Shown here one piece after another: positions 17,316 through 25,581 of a DNA stretch of 64,000 bases. Origin of the DNA: Streptomyces sp. NBC_01551. Its GTDB lineage: Bacteria > Actinomycetota > Actinomycetes > Streptomycetales > Streptomycetaceae. The translations under genes were made by a program, and so were the position numbers. A model generated the notes under the pieces. The model saw only the letters and a program-made list of their open reading frames with translations. It ran no database searches and was not told the origin of the DNA. Each line of letters starts with the position of its first letter. Position 1 is the first letter of the stretch. Where the stretch lies: assembly GCF_026339935.1 (NCBI RefSeq), contig NZ_JAPEPX010000001.1:5111501-5175500 (forward strand). Direction: 5' to 3'.

Positions 17316-18113
17316 ATGGCGTTTGGCAGTCGTGCCGCCGGCAAGCACCGTGGTTCCAGCCGTCTGAGCCGCAAGACCGCCGGCTACGCCGGCATCGCAG
17401 CCCTCGCCACCACCGGTGTCGTCGGCTCCATCGCAGCCCCCGCGTTCGCCGCGGACGGCAACAGCGCCCCGTCCATGGAGGACACCGGCCTCAACGCCGT
17501 CGTCGTCGCGGACGAGCTCCCGGGCGAGATCGAGGCCCAGGCCGACTCCCAGCAGCGCGCCGCCGAGGCCGCCGCCGCCAAGGCGCAGGCCGAGGCCGAC
17601 GCCAAGCAGCAGGCCGCAGAGGCCAAGCGCGTTGCCGAGGCCAAGGCGAAGGCCGAGCGCGACGCCGCCGAGCGCGCGGCCCGCGAGGAGGAGCGCAAGC
17701 GCCTCAACACCTTCGTCGCCCCGGTGGACGGCTCGTACGTCAGCACCCAGTACCACGCGGGTGGCGGCATGTGGTCCTCCGGCAGCCACACCGGCATCGA
17801 CTTCCACGCGGCCTCCGGCACCTCGGTGCACGCGGTGGGCGCGGGCACCGTCGTCGAGGCCGGCTACGGCGGCGCGTACGGCAACAACGTCGTCATCAAG
17901 CACAACGACGGCACCTACACCCAGTACGGCCACATGTCCTCGCTGAGCGTCTCCGTCGGCCAGCAGGTCACCCCGGGCCAGCAGATCGGCCTGTCGGGCT
18001 CCACCGGCAACTCCAGTGGCCCGCACCTGCACTTCGAGGCCCGCACCGGCGCCCAGTACGGCTCGGACATCGACCCGGTCTCGTACCTGCGCTCGCACGG
18101 CGTCAACGTCTGA
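17316..18113 (+). CDS. Secreted M23 family metallopeptidase (peptidoglycan endopeptidase)
   Basis: The 265-residue product starts at ATG 17316, shortly after the riboswitch. It has a twin-basic N region, hydrophobic core and an APAFAA-type signal cleavage site near residue 46. Residues about 70-130 are a long Ala/Lys/Glu/Gln coiled coil. The C-terminal M23 domain shows the zinc ligands in SHTGIDFHAASG and GPHLHFEARTG, plus the conserved GYGGAYGNNVVIKH. Family enzymes cut peptidoglycan cross-bridges outside the cell. The upstream c-di-AMP riboswitch implies control linked to turgor or wall state. A 17-bp perfect terminator follows. Confidence 0.92.
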   Translation: MAFGSRAAGKHRGSSRLSRKTAGYAGIAALATTGVVGSIAAPAFAADGNSAPSMEDTGLNAVVVADELPGEIEAQADSQQRAAEAAAAKAQAEADAKQQAAEAKRVAEAKAKAERDAAERAAREEERKRLNTFVAPVDGSYVSTQYHAGGGMWSSGSHTGIDFHAASGTSVHAVGAGTVVEAGYGGAYGNNVVIKHNDGTYTQYGHMSSLSVSVGQQVTPGQQIGLSGSTGNSSGPHLHFEARTGAQYGSDIDPVSYLRSHGVNV

Positions 18114-18140
18114 CCCGTCCGACGCGCTCCGCACCGCTTC

Positions 18141-18177
18141 GAAGAAGACCCCGGCTCACCGAGCCGGGGTCTTCTTC
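18141..18177 (+). terminator. Strong hairpin terminator after M23 gene
   Basis: A perfect 17-bp stem (arms 18141-18157 and 18161-18177) closes on a 3-base loop. It lies 28 bases beyond the M23 stop codon. The arms begin GAAGAAGACC and end GGTCTTCTTC, which supplies the T-rich 3' side. Confidence 0.9.
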
Positions 18178-18296
18178 GTGTGGCAAACATTTCGAATATC
18201 CGGCCGTCCTCGGAAATTATCGTGTGTTGCAATAGAGTCGCCGTACGGAAGTCGTCGGTTGATGGTCGGTAGTCGGAATTAAGCGGAGGTCCGGTC

Positions 18297-18962
18297 TTGC
18301 GTATTCCCGCGCACGCGGTATGCACAGCGATCCGCGACGACATCGTCTCCGGGGTCTTCGGGCCGGGCGGCAGACTGACCGAGGAGGTGCTGGCCCGGCG
18401 GTACGGAGTCTCCCGCGTCCCCGTCCGCGAGGCGCTGCGCACCCTGGAGTCCGAGGGGTTCGTCACCACCCGCAGACACGCGGGCGCCTGTGTGGCCGAG
18501 CCGACCGAGCAGGAGGCCGCGGACCTCCTGGAGGTACGGATGCTGCTGGAGCCCCTCGCGGCCGCCCGGGCCGCCCGCCGGCGCAGCGAGGCCCACCTCA
18601 AGGTGCTGCGCGGGCTGGTCAGGCTGGGTCAGGAGCGGGCCAGGAGGGGCCAGGGGGAGGATCTGCGGGCCCTGGGCGGCTGGTTCCACGAGACGCTCGC
18701 CCAGGCCTCCGGCAGCCCCGGGCTGATCGCGCTGCTGACGCAGATGCGGCACAAGATCGCCTGGATGTACTCGGTGGAGGCCCCGGCGCGCCCCGTGGAC
18801 TCCTGGGCGGAGCACGGCGCGATCGTGGACGCGGTGGCCCGGGGCGACGCCGAGCGGGCGCGGACGCTGACCGCGATCCACGCGGACCGGGCGGCGGGCG
18901 CGCACCGGATCAGGGTGAGGACTTCGCAACCTGCCGTAAACATGTCGAGCGGCTCGCATTAA
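18297..18962 (+). CDS. GntR/FadR-family transcriptional regulator
   Basis: The 221-residue product uses a TTG start at 18297; GGAGG lies seven bases upstream, which makes this start convincing. The N-terminal winged helix contains LTEEVLARRYGVSRVPVREA and the C-terminal part is an all-helical FCD ligand domain. FCD regulators respond to organic acids or sugar acids. The neighbouring HPr gene is convergent, with a shared terminator, so there is no direct operon link. The upstream 120 bases are AT-richer than average and may hold its promoter and own operator. Confidence 0.88.
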   Translation: MRIPAHAVCTAIRDDIVSGVFGPGGRLTEEVLARRYGVSRVPVREALRTLESEGFVTTRRHAGACVAEPTEQEAADLLEVRMLLEPLAAARAARRRSEAHLKVLRGLVRLGQERARRGQGEDLRALGGWFHETLAQASGSPGLIALLTQMRHKIAWMYSVEAPARPVDSWAEHGAIVDAVARGDAERARTLTAIHADRAAGAHRIRVRTSQPAVNMSSGSH

Positions 18963-19118
18963 CAATGCCCGTATACAAAGGACGGATATTCGCGGCGTCC
19001 CCGGATATCCGTGGGGTGGCTCGATTCGGGCCGGTTTTCGCTGCCCGGACTATCGGAATTCGCGGTGGCGCCCGGAATCCCCGTTTGTGCGCCTCGCTCC
19101 CGGTGTCCGAAAACGCGT

Positions 19119-19154
19119 GAGCCGTGGTCCCCGGTATTCCGGGGGCCACGGCTC
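19119..19154. terminator. Bidirectional terminator between GntR gene and ptsH
   Basis: A long inverted repeat with arms GAGCCGTGG...CCCCGG and CCGGGG...CCACGGCTC sits between the two convergent genes. It starts 34 bases downstream of the ptsH stop on the minus strand. It can fold in either transcript. Confidence 0.75.
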
Positions 19155-19187
19155 GTTCGCGCGGACGCGAGGGTCGAACCCGAAGGG

Positions 19188-19469
19188 TCAGACGGTCTCC
19201 GGGAGCTCCTCGAGGCCCTCGGCGACCAGCTTCGCGAGGCGGTCCAGAGCGGCCTCCGCGCCCTCGGCGTCGGAAGCGAGGACGATCTCCTCGCCGCCCT
19301 GGGCGCCCAGGCCCAGAACCGCCAGCATGGAAGCGGCGTTGACGGGGTCGCCGCCGGCCTTCGCGATGGTCACCGGGACGCCGGAAGCGGTCGTCGCGCG
19401 GACGAAGATCGAGGCGGGACGAGCGTGCAGGCCCTCGGCCCAGCCGACGTTGACGCGGCGCTCTGCCAT
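19188..19469 (-). CDS. ptsH: Phosphocarrier protein HPr
   Basis: The 93-residue HPr contains the phosphorylatable histidine at position 15 in EGLHARPAS and a serine-containing helix (NAASMLAVLGLGA) at the regulatory region. It carries phosphate from enzyme I to the sugar-specific PTS permeases. No other PTS gene adjoins it, as is usual in streptomycetes where ptsH stands apart from ptsI and crr. The full length equals that of the family. It is convergent with the GntR gene. Confidence 0.95.
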   Translation of the reverse strand: MAERRVNVGWAEGLHARPASIFVRATTASGVPVTIAKAGGDPVNAASMLAVLGLGAQGGEEIVLASDAEGAEAALDRLAKLVAEGLEELPETV

Positions 19470-19654
19470 GGTGATGCCCTTCAGGTTCTTACGGTTGTCT
19501 AGACCAGTCTCTCACGGCACCCGGAATGCTTCGACCGACCCTCGGCCCCGATCCGCCACTGTTCGACCTTCCCCAGCTTGCACTGATTTGCCCCAGCTTG
19601 CCGTACGCGCCGCGCGGGCGCTGTCCGGCCGACCCTGGCCTTAGGGTGGCCCCC

Positions 19655-22465
19655 ATGACGACCGAGTCGGACCCCTCGTACCCGGCCCACTGGGAAGCGG
19701 ACGTCGTGCTGCGCGACGGCGGCACGGCCCGTATCCGGCCGATCACCACCGAGGACGCGGACCGGCTGGTCAGCTTCTACGAACAGGTCTCCGACGAGTC
19801 GAAGTACTACCGGTTCTTCGCCCCCTACCCCCGGCTCTCCGCCCGCGACGTGCACCGCTTCACGCACCACGACTACGTGGACCGCGTCGGCCTCGCGGCG
19901 ACCATCGGCGGCGAGTTCATCGGCACCGTCCGCTACGACCGGATCGACGCCAACGGCCGTCCGGCCTCCGCGCCCGCCGACGAGGCCGAGGTCGCCTTCC
20001 TCGTCCAGGACGCCCACCAGGGCCGCGGCGTGGCCTCCGCGCTGCTCGAACACATCGGTGCGGTGGCCCGCGAGCGCGGCATCCGCCGGTTCGCCGCCGA
20101 AGTGCTGCCCGCCAACACCAAGATGATCAAAGTCTTCACGGACGTCGGCTACCAGCAGAAGCGCAGCTTCGAGGACGGCTCCGTCCACCTCACCCTCGAC
20201 CTCGAACCCACCGCCGAGTCCCTCGCCGTCCAGCGCGCCCGCGAACAGCGCGCCGAGGCCCGCTCGGTGCAGCGGCTGCTCGCCCCCGGCTCCGTCGCGG
20301 TGATCGGAGCCAGCCGCTCCGGCGGCGGCGTCGGCGCGGCCGTGCTGCGCAACCTGCGCGACAGCGGCTTCCACGGGCACCTCTACGCCGTCAACGAGGC
20401 GGTCTCCGCCGATCTGCTGGACGGCGTACGGGCCTACCGCGCGGTCGCGGACATCGCGGCCCCCGTCGACCTCGCCGTGATCGCCGTCCCCGCTGACCGG
20501 GTTCCCGAGGTCGTCGCCGCGTGCGGCGAGCACGGGGTTCAGGGCCTCGTCGTCCTGTCCGCCGGATACGGGGAGAGCGGCCCGCAGGGCACGGCCCGCC
20601 AGCGCGAACTGGTGCGCCAGGTGCGGTCGTACGGCATGCGGCTGATCGGCCCCAACGCCTTCGGGGTGATCAACACGGCCCCGGACGTCGAGCTGAACGC
20701 CTCGCTGGCCCCCGCCCCGGCACCGGCCCGCGGCCGGATCGGGCTGTTCACCCAGTCCGGCGCCATCGGCATCGCGCTGCTCTCCGCGCTGGTCCGGCGC
20801 GGCGAGGGACTGTCCTCGTTCGTCTCGGCCGGCAACCGGGCGGACGTGTCGGGGAACGACATCCTCCAGTACTGGTACGAGGACCAGGCGACGGACGTCG
20901 CCCTGCTGTACCTCGAAACCCTCGGCAACCCGCGGAAGTTCAGCCGGCTCGCCCGCCGCACGGCGGCGGTGAAGCCGGTGGTGGTCGCGAAGGGCGGCCG
21001 CCACACCCCGGCCGGGCACGTGGTGCCCGGGACCCGGCTGCCGGACGGCACCGTCTCGGCCCTGCTGCGGCAGGCGGGCGTCATCCGGGTCGACACCGTC
21101 ACGGAGCTGGTGGACGTCGGCCTGCTGCTGGCCGGGCAGCCGGTGCCCGCCGGGCCGCGCGTGGCGATCATCGGGAACTCGGAGTCGTTGGGCGTGCTGG
21201 CGTACGACGCCTGCCTGACCGAACGGCTGCGGCCGTCGCCCCCGCTCGACCTGACCACCGACGCCTCCCCGGAGGACTTCCGGGCCGCGCTCGGCGCCGC
21301 GCTCGCCGCCGACACCAACGACGCCGTCATCGTGACGGCCATCCCCGGCGTGAGCGGGCACGCCCTGGCGGCCGACCTCGCCGACGCGCTGCGCGAGGCG
21401 GTGGCCGCGCACCCGGGCAAGCCGGTGGCCGTCGTGCACGTGGAACTCGGCGCCCTCGCCGACGCCCTCTCCCCGGGTTCCATCCCCGTGGGCCCCGCCG
21501 CCTGGGGCGTCGCGCCGGCCCCCGCCACAGCGCCGACCCCCGCGGCGGCTCCGACCCCGCGTGAGCGGCCGCCCACCGACGCCGGGCCGGCGCAGTGCCG
21601 CATCCCCACGTACCCCGCCGCCGAGCGCGCCGTACGCGCCGTCGCCGAGGCCGTCCGCTACGGCCAGTGGCGGCGGGCCAACGCCGACCCCGGCCAGGTA
21701 CCCGAGTACGAGGACATCGACGAGAGCGGGGCCGCCGCCCAGCTCGCCCGGCTGCTGAGCGGCGTGGCGGACGCCGACGTCCTGACCCTGGACGACGCCG
21801 ACGCCCACACGCTCCTCGGCCGGTACGGGATCCGGGTGCTGCGCACCCTCCCCGCCCCCACCCCGGACGCCGCCGCCGAAGCGGCCCGGGCCCTCGGCTA
21901 CCCGGTGGCCCTCAAGACCACCGCCCCGCACCTGCGCCACCGCGCCGACCTGGGCGGCGTACGGCTGGACCTGACCACCGAGGACGAACTCCGCCGCGCG
22001 TACGACGAGCTCACCGAGGCCCACGGCACGCCCGCCGAGCTGCTCCCCGTCGTGCAGGCCATGGTGCCCCGCGGGGTCGACACCGTCGTCCGCTCCGTCA
22101 TCGACCCCGCCGCGGGCGCCGTCCTCACCTTCGGGCTCGCCGGCGTCGCCTCCGAGCTGCTCGGCGACACCGCGCACCGCCTCGTCCCGGCCGCCGACCG
22201 CGACGTGGCCGCGCTGATCCGGTCCATCCGCACCGCGCCCCTGCTGTTCGGCTGGCGCGGCAGCGACCCCGTCGACACCCCGGCCCTGGAGGAGCTGCTG
22301 CTGCGGCTCTCCCGCCTGGTCGACGACCACCCCGAGGTGGTCGGCGTCTCGCTGGAGCCCGTCGTCGTCGCCACCGAGGGGCTCTCCGTGCTGAGCGCCA
22401 CCGTCCGGGTCGCCCACCCGCCCGCCCGTACCGATCTCGGTCCGCGCACCCTCCCCAGTTACTAG
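19655..22465 (+). CDS. patA: PatA-like protein lysine acetyltransferase (GNAT fused to acyl-CoA synthetase domains)
   Basis: The 936-residue product starts from ATG 19655. A GNAT acetyltransferase domain occupies about residues 20-175, with the acetyl-CoA loop QGRGVASALL. An NDP-forming acyl-CoA synthetase-like region follows: CoA-binding SVAVIGASRSGGGVG, ligase GLFTQSGAIGIALLS, and an ATP-grasp half from about 720 (LLGRYGIRVLRTLP). This GNAT-first order is the reverse of Salmonella Pat and matches the arrangement described for Streptomyces lividans PatA, which acetylates acyl- and acetoacetyl-CoA synthetases. A long Pro/Ala linker (about 610-650) joins the two halves. It is presumably soluble. 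The start region carries no clear ribosome-binding site. Confidence 0.88.
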   Translation: MTTESDPSYPAHWEADVVLRDGGTARIRPITTEDADRLVSFYEQVSDESKYYRFFAPYPRLSARDVHRFTHHDYVDRVGLAATIGGEFIGTVRYDRIDANGRPASAPADEAEVAFLVQDAHQGRGVASALLEHIGAVARERGIRRFAAEVLPANTKMIKVFTDVGYQQKRSFEDGSVHLTLDLEPTAESLAVQRAREQRAEARSVQRLLAPGSVAVIGASRSGGGVGAAVLRNLRDSGFHGHLYAVNEAVSADLLDGVRAYRAVADIAAPVDLAVIAVPADRVPEVVAACGEHGVQGLVVLSAGYGESGPQGTARQRELVRQVRSYGMRLIGPNAFGVINTAPDVELNASLAPAPAPARGRIGLFTQSGAIGIALLSALVRRGEGLSSFVSAGNRADVSGNDILQYWYEDQATDVALLYLETLGNPRKFSRLARRTAAVKPVVVAKGGRHTPAGHVVPGTRLPDGTVSALLRQAGVIRVDTVTELVDVGLLLAGQPVPAGPRVAIIGNSESLGVLAYDACLTERLRPSPPLDLTTDASPEDFRAALGAALAADTNDAVIVTAIPGVSGHALAADLADALREAVAAHPGKPVAVVHVELGALADALSPGSIPVGPAAWGVAPAPATAPTPAAAPTPRERPPTDAGPAQCRIPTYPAAERAVRAVAEAVRYGQWRRANADPGQVPEYEDIDESGAAAQLARLLSGVADADVLTLDDADAHTLLGRYGIRVLRTLPAPTPDAAAEAARALGYPVALKTTAPHLRHRADLGGVRLDLTTEDELRRAYDELTEAHGTPAELLPVVQAMVPRGVDTVVRSVIDPAAGAVLTFGLAGVASELLGDTAHRLVPAADRDVAALIRSIRTAPLLFGWRGSDPVDTPALEELLLRLSRLVDDHPEVVGVSLEPVVVATEGLSVLSATVRVAHPPARTDLGPRTLPSY

Positions 22466-22527
22466 CGCGCGACCGGGGCCGTCCGGGGGAGGCCGGGGTG
22501 CCCCGTATGGGCCTTAGGATGGACCTC

Positions 22528-23127
22528 ATGGCGAAATCCGGTACGACGACCCAGGGGCTGCGCGCGGCGATCGAGCGCAGCGGCTACTACCCGGCCCTCG
22601 TGGCCGAGGCCGTGGAGGCCGCGGTGGGCGGTGAGCCGATCTCGTCGTACCTGGTCCACCAGGAGACCACCTTCGACTCCAACGAGGTCCGCCGCCACGT
22701 CACCGTCCTGGTCCTCACCGGCAACCGCTTCATCGTGAGCCACACCGACGAGCAGGCCGCCGACGCCGGGTCGCCGTCCCCGTACGCGACGACCTCGACC
22801 GAGTCGGTCAAGCTCGCCAGCATCTCCTCCGTGGTGCTCAGCCGCGTCGTCGCCAACCCGGAGTCGTACACCCCCGGCACCCTGCCCCGCGAGGTCGTCC
22901 TGACCATCGGCTGGGGCGCGGTCTCCCGCATCGACCTGGAGCCGGCCGCCTGCGGCGACCCGAACTGCGACTCCGACCACGGCTACACCGGCAACTCCAC
23001 CGCCGACGACCTCAGCCTGCGCGTGAGCGAGGCGGGCGACGGCCCCGAGGCCGTCCGCCAGACCCTGGTCTTCGCGCAGGCGCTCTCCGAGGCCACCGCC
23101 GCGACGTCCGCGCCCAGCGCCCGCTGA
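22528..23127 (+). CDS. DUF5998 family protein
   Basis: The 199-residue acidic protein starts from ATG 22528 (AGGATGGA upstream; ATG 22519 is in frame). It contains a conserved YLVHQETTFDSNEVRRH stretch and a cysteine pair in ACGDPNCDSDHGYTG that could bind a metal. No catalytic motif is recognised and the function of this actinobacterial family is unknown. Its stop codon overlaps the next start by one base, so it is translationally coupled to the phosphodiesterase gene and likely works in the same process. Confidence 0.75.
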   Translation: MAKSGTTTQGLRAAIERSGYYPALVAEAVEAAVGGEPISSYLVHQETTFDSNEVRRHVTVLVLTGNRFIVSHTDEQAADAGSPSPYATTSTESVKLASISSVVLSRVVANPESYTPGTLPREVVLTIGWGAVSRIDLEPAACGDPNCDSDHGYTGNSTADDLSLRVSEAGDGPEAVRQTLVFAQALSEATAATSAPSAR

Positions 23128-24329
23128 TGGCGTACTCCGCGCCCGCGAACTGGGACGAACCGGAGCTCCTCGACCTCACGGGGGCACCCGTCCCCCAGTA
23201 CGGCACCGGCTCGCTCGCCGATCTGCTGCCGACCCTCGTGGCGGGCCAGGGCGTCCCCGGCTTCACCGCCTCGATCGCCGAGCTGACCCCCGCCGACCGG
23301 AACTGCGTGTTCCTGGTCGACGGCATGGGCTGGGAGCAGCTCAAGGCCCACCCCGACGAGGCCCCCTACCTGGCCTCCCTGCTCGCAGGCTCGCGCGGCG
23401 GCACCGGTCTGCCGATCACCTCGGGTTTCCCCGCGACCACCGCCACCTCGCTGGCCTCCGTCGGCACCGGCCTGCCGCCCGCGCGGCACGGCCTGCCCGG
23501 CTACGCGGTGCGCAACCCGGCCTCCGGCGAGCTGATGAACCAGCTCCGCTGGCAGCCGTGGACCGCGCCGAAGCCCTGGCAGCCGTACCCGACGGTGTTC
23601 CAGCAGGCGGACGCGGCGGGGGTGCACACCGCCCAGGTGTCCGCGCCGGCCTTCCAGAGCACCCCGCTCACCAAGATCGCGCTGAGTGGCGGCACCTTCC
23701 ACGGCCGGATGACCGGCGAGGAGCGGATGGACCTCGCGGCGATCCAGCTCGCCGCCGGGGAGCGCTCGCTCGTGTACACGTACTACAGCGAGCTCGACGG
23801 GGCCGGCCACCGGCACGGCGTGGACTCCGACGCCTGGCGCGGCCAGCTGATGCACGTGGACCGGCTGGTGCAGCGGCTCGTGGAGCAGCTGCCGCCGCGC
23901 ACGGCGCTGTACGTGACCTCCGACCACGGCATGGTCGACGTGCCCTTCGACGAGGACTCCCGGATCGACTTCGACGAGGACTGGGAGCTGGGCGCGGGCG
24001 TGGCCCTGCTCGGCGGCGAGGGCCGGGCCCGGCACGTGTACGCGGTGCCGGGCGCGGAGGCCGACGTACTGACCGTGTGGCGGGAGGTGCTCGGGGACCG
24101 GTTCTGGGTCGCGAGCCGCGAAGAGGCCCTGGAACTGGGCTGGTTCGGGGCGCCGGGGGAGTGCGACGAGCGGGTGCTCGGTCGGATCGGGGACGTGATC
24201 GCGGCCGCGTACGCGGACGTCGCGATCACCGCGTCCCGCAACGAGCCCAACGAATCGGCGCTCGCCGGCATGCACGGCTCCCTGACGGCCGCCGAGCAGC
24301 TGGTCCCGCTGCTCGAAGTCCGCTCCTGA
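23127..24329 (+). CDS. Alkaline phosphatase superfamily nucleotide pyrophosphatase/phosphodiesterase
   Basis: The 400-residue enzyme of the type I phosphodiesterase/nucleotide pyrophosphatase group shows two-metal motifs. These are FLVDGMGW with the first aspartate, the nucleophile threonine in GFPATTATSLAS, SELDGAGHRHG and TSDHGMVDVP with the remaining ligands. No signal peptide is visible, so the enzyme is probably cytoplasmic. The substrate is unknown; relatives hydrolyse nucleotide or phosphonate esters. It overlaps the DUF5998 gene by one base and is followed 53 bases later by thymidine kinase. Confidence 0.88.
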   Translation: MAYSAPANWDEPELLDLTGAPVPQYGTGSLADLLPTLVAGQGVPGFTASIAELTPADRNCVFLVDGMGWEQLKAHPDEAPYLASLLAGSRGGTGLPITSGFPATTATSLASVGTGLPPARHGLPGYAVRNPASGELMNQLRWQPWTAPKPWQPYPTVFQQADAAGVHTAQVSAPAFQSTPLTKIALSGGTFHGRMTGEERMDLAAIQLAAGERSLVYTYYSELDGAGHRHGVDSDAWRGQLMHVDRLVQRLVEQLPPRTALYVTSDHGMVDVPFDEDSRIDFDEDWELGAGVALLGGEGRARHVYAVPGAEADVLTVWREVLGDRFWVASREEALELGWFGAPGECDERVLGRIGDVIAAAYADVAITASRNEPNESALAGMHGSLTAAEQLVPLLEVRS

Positions 24330-24382
24330 CGCCCTTCCCCTCTCCCGCTCCTCCGCACGACCCGAAAGGTCCCGTTCTCCCC

Positions 24383-25033
24383 ATGCCCGAATTGGTGTTT
24401 TTCTCCGGCACGATGGACTGCGGGAAGAGTACGTTGGCCCTCCAGATCGGCCACAACCGGTCGGCGCGCGGTCTCCAGGGCGTGATCTTCACCCGCGACG
24501 ACCGGGCGGGCGAGGGCAAGCTCTCCTCCCGCCTGGGCCTGGTCACCGAAGCGGTGGAGGCCGGCGAGGGCCTGGACCTGTACGCGTACCTGGTCGCGCA
24601 GTTGTCGAAGGGCGGCCGGGCGGATTACGTGATCGTGGACGAGGCGCAGTTCCTGGCCCCGGAACAGATCGACCAGCTGGCCCGCATCGTCGACGACCTC
24701 GACATGGACGTCTTCGCCTTCGGCATCACGACCGACTTCCGCACGAAGCTCTTCCCCGGCTCGCAGCGCCTGATCGAGCTGGCGGACCGGATCGAGCAGC
24801 TCCAGGTCGAGGCCCTGTGCTGGTGCGGCGCCCGCGCGACCCACAACGCCCGCACGGTGGGCGGGGAGATGGTCGTGGAGGGCGCCCAGGTCGTCGTGGG
24901 CGACGTGAACCGCCCGGCGGGGGAGATCGGCTACGAGGTCCTCTGCCGCCGCCACCACCGCCGTCGTATGACGAGTGCCGCAGCGCGGGCGGGGGCGCTG
25001 TCCCCGGACGTGCTGCCAGTAAGCTCCGGCTGA
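24383..25033 (+). CDS. tdk: Thymidine kinase (type II)
   Basis: The 216-residue product starts at ATG 24383. The P-loop reads GTMDCGKST (residues 9-17), the lasso-region FGITTDFRTKLFPGS is present, and DEAQF gives the catalytic acid segment. The structural zinc site is represented by CWCGA and CRRHH, so one cysteine pair is partly replaced by histidine. It phosphorylates thymidine for DNA synthesis by salvage. The C-terminal 20 residues are variable. It is the last core gene before the accessory island. Confidence 0.92.
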   Translation: MPELVFFSGTMDCGKSTLALQIGHNRSARGLQGVIFTRDDRAGEGKLSSRLGLVTEAVEAGEGLDLYAYLVAQLSKGGRADYVIVDEAQFLAPEQIDQLARIVDDLDMDVFAFGITTDFRTKLFPGSQRLIELADRIEQLQVEALCWCGARATHNARTVGGEMVVEGAQVVVGDVNRPAGEIGYEVLCRRHHRRRMTSAAARAGALSPDVLPVSSG

Positions 25034-25581
25034 TTCCTGGTGTGAGGGCGGCAGCTGGTCCTGCTTCTTCGTGAATGAGCGGCTGGTCGAGGGCGGACCC
25101 TGCCGCCGCTGCTGGTGGGCGGGGACCGGAGCGGGCAAGGCGGTAGGAGCCGGCCGGATGGCGCGCGAGAGGGCCGCAGACAGCCATGCAGATCATGCCG
25201 TAGATCTGACACCAGCAGTACATCATCGCGTTGATGGCGCCGAGCAGAAGCCTCGGACTGACCGCCTGCTGATAGACGACGAGCCGGTTCCGCAGTCGGG
25301 CGCGCCGGGCGCTGCCACGGATCCTCTGCCGCGTGCCGGTGGCCACAGCGCGACCTTCTCACCGGTGTCCGGATCTCGTCCTGCCAACCACCCTACTCAG
25401 TGATCTCCAGACGCAAGTTTCACGTAGCGCTTGTGGCCTCGCCGTGTGCGGGAGTAAAACCCTTTCACCATATGACGCTGGCTCACCATCAATCCGATTA
25501 ACCGGAGTTCGGTCGATGTTCGCCGACCTCTCGCTGCCGTGAGCCCGGCCATCCTTGGCGTTCGATCTGAAGGAGGCAGGC
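25034..25581. other. Intergenic stretch at left border of the accessory island
   Basis: These 548 bases have lower G+C than the flanks and poor codon bias in every frame. Apart from the yidD-like remnant on the minus strand I find no convincing gene. A Shine-Dalgarno AAGGAGG occurs at 25570-25576 for the following gene. No tRNA or clear attachment-site repeat was recognised. Confidence 0.5.
25110..25346 (-). pseudogene. Possible decayed yidD-like gene (weak)
   Basis: On the minus strand the frame reads RLRNRLVVYQQAVSPRLLLG followed by cysteines and YRLARSGPRPP. The YQQAVSP and RLARxGP segments recall YidD, a small membrane protein insertion factor (YQ..ISP ... RLLRCHPW). The central CRFxPTCSxYA motif is missing. 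Codon bias is poor and the frame runs on past the expected stop. I treat this as a possible relic near the island border, not a functional gene. Confidence 0.2.

Noticed and set aside
19499..22417. 972-codon minus-strand frame opposite patA
   Set aside because: Codon-position bias belongs to the plus strand gene, whose domains are clear.
25071..25403. Plus-strand 110-codon frame after tdk
   Set aside because: Poor codon bias and no recognisable motif or ribosome-binding site.
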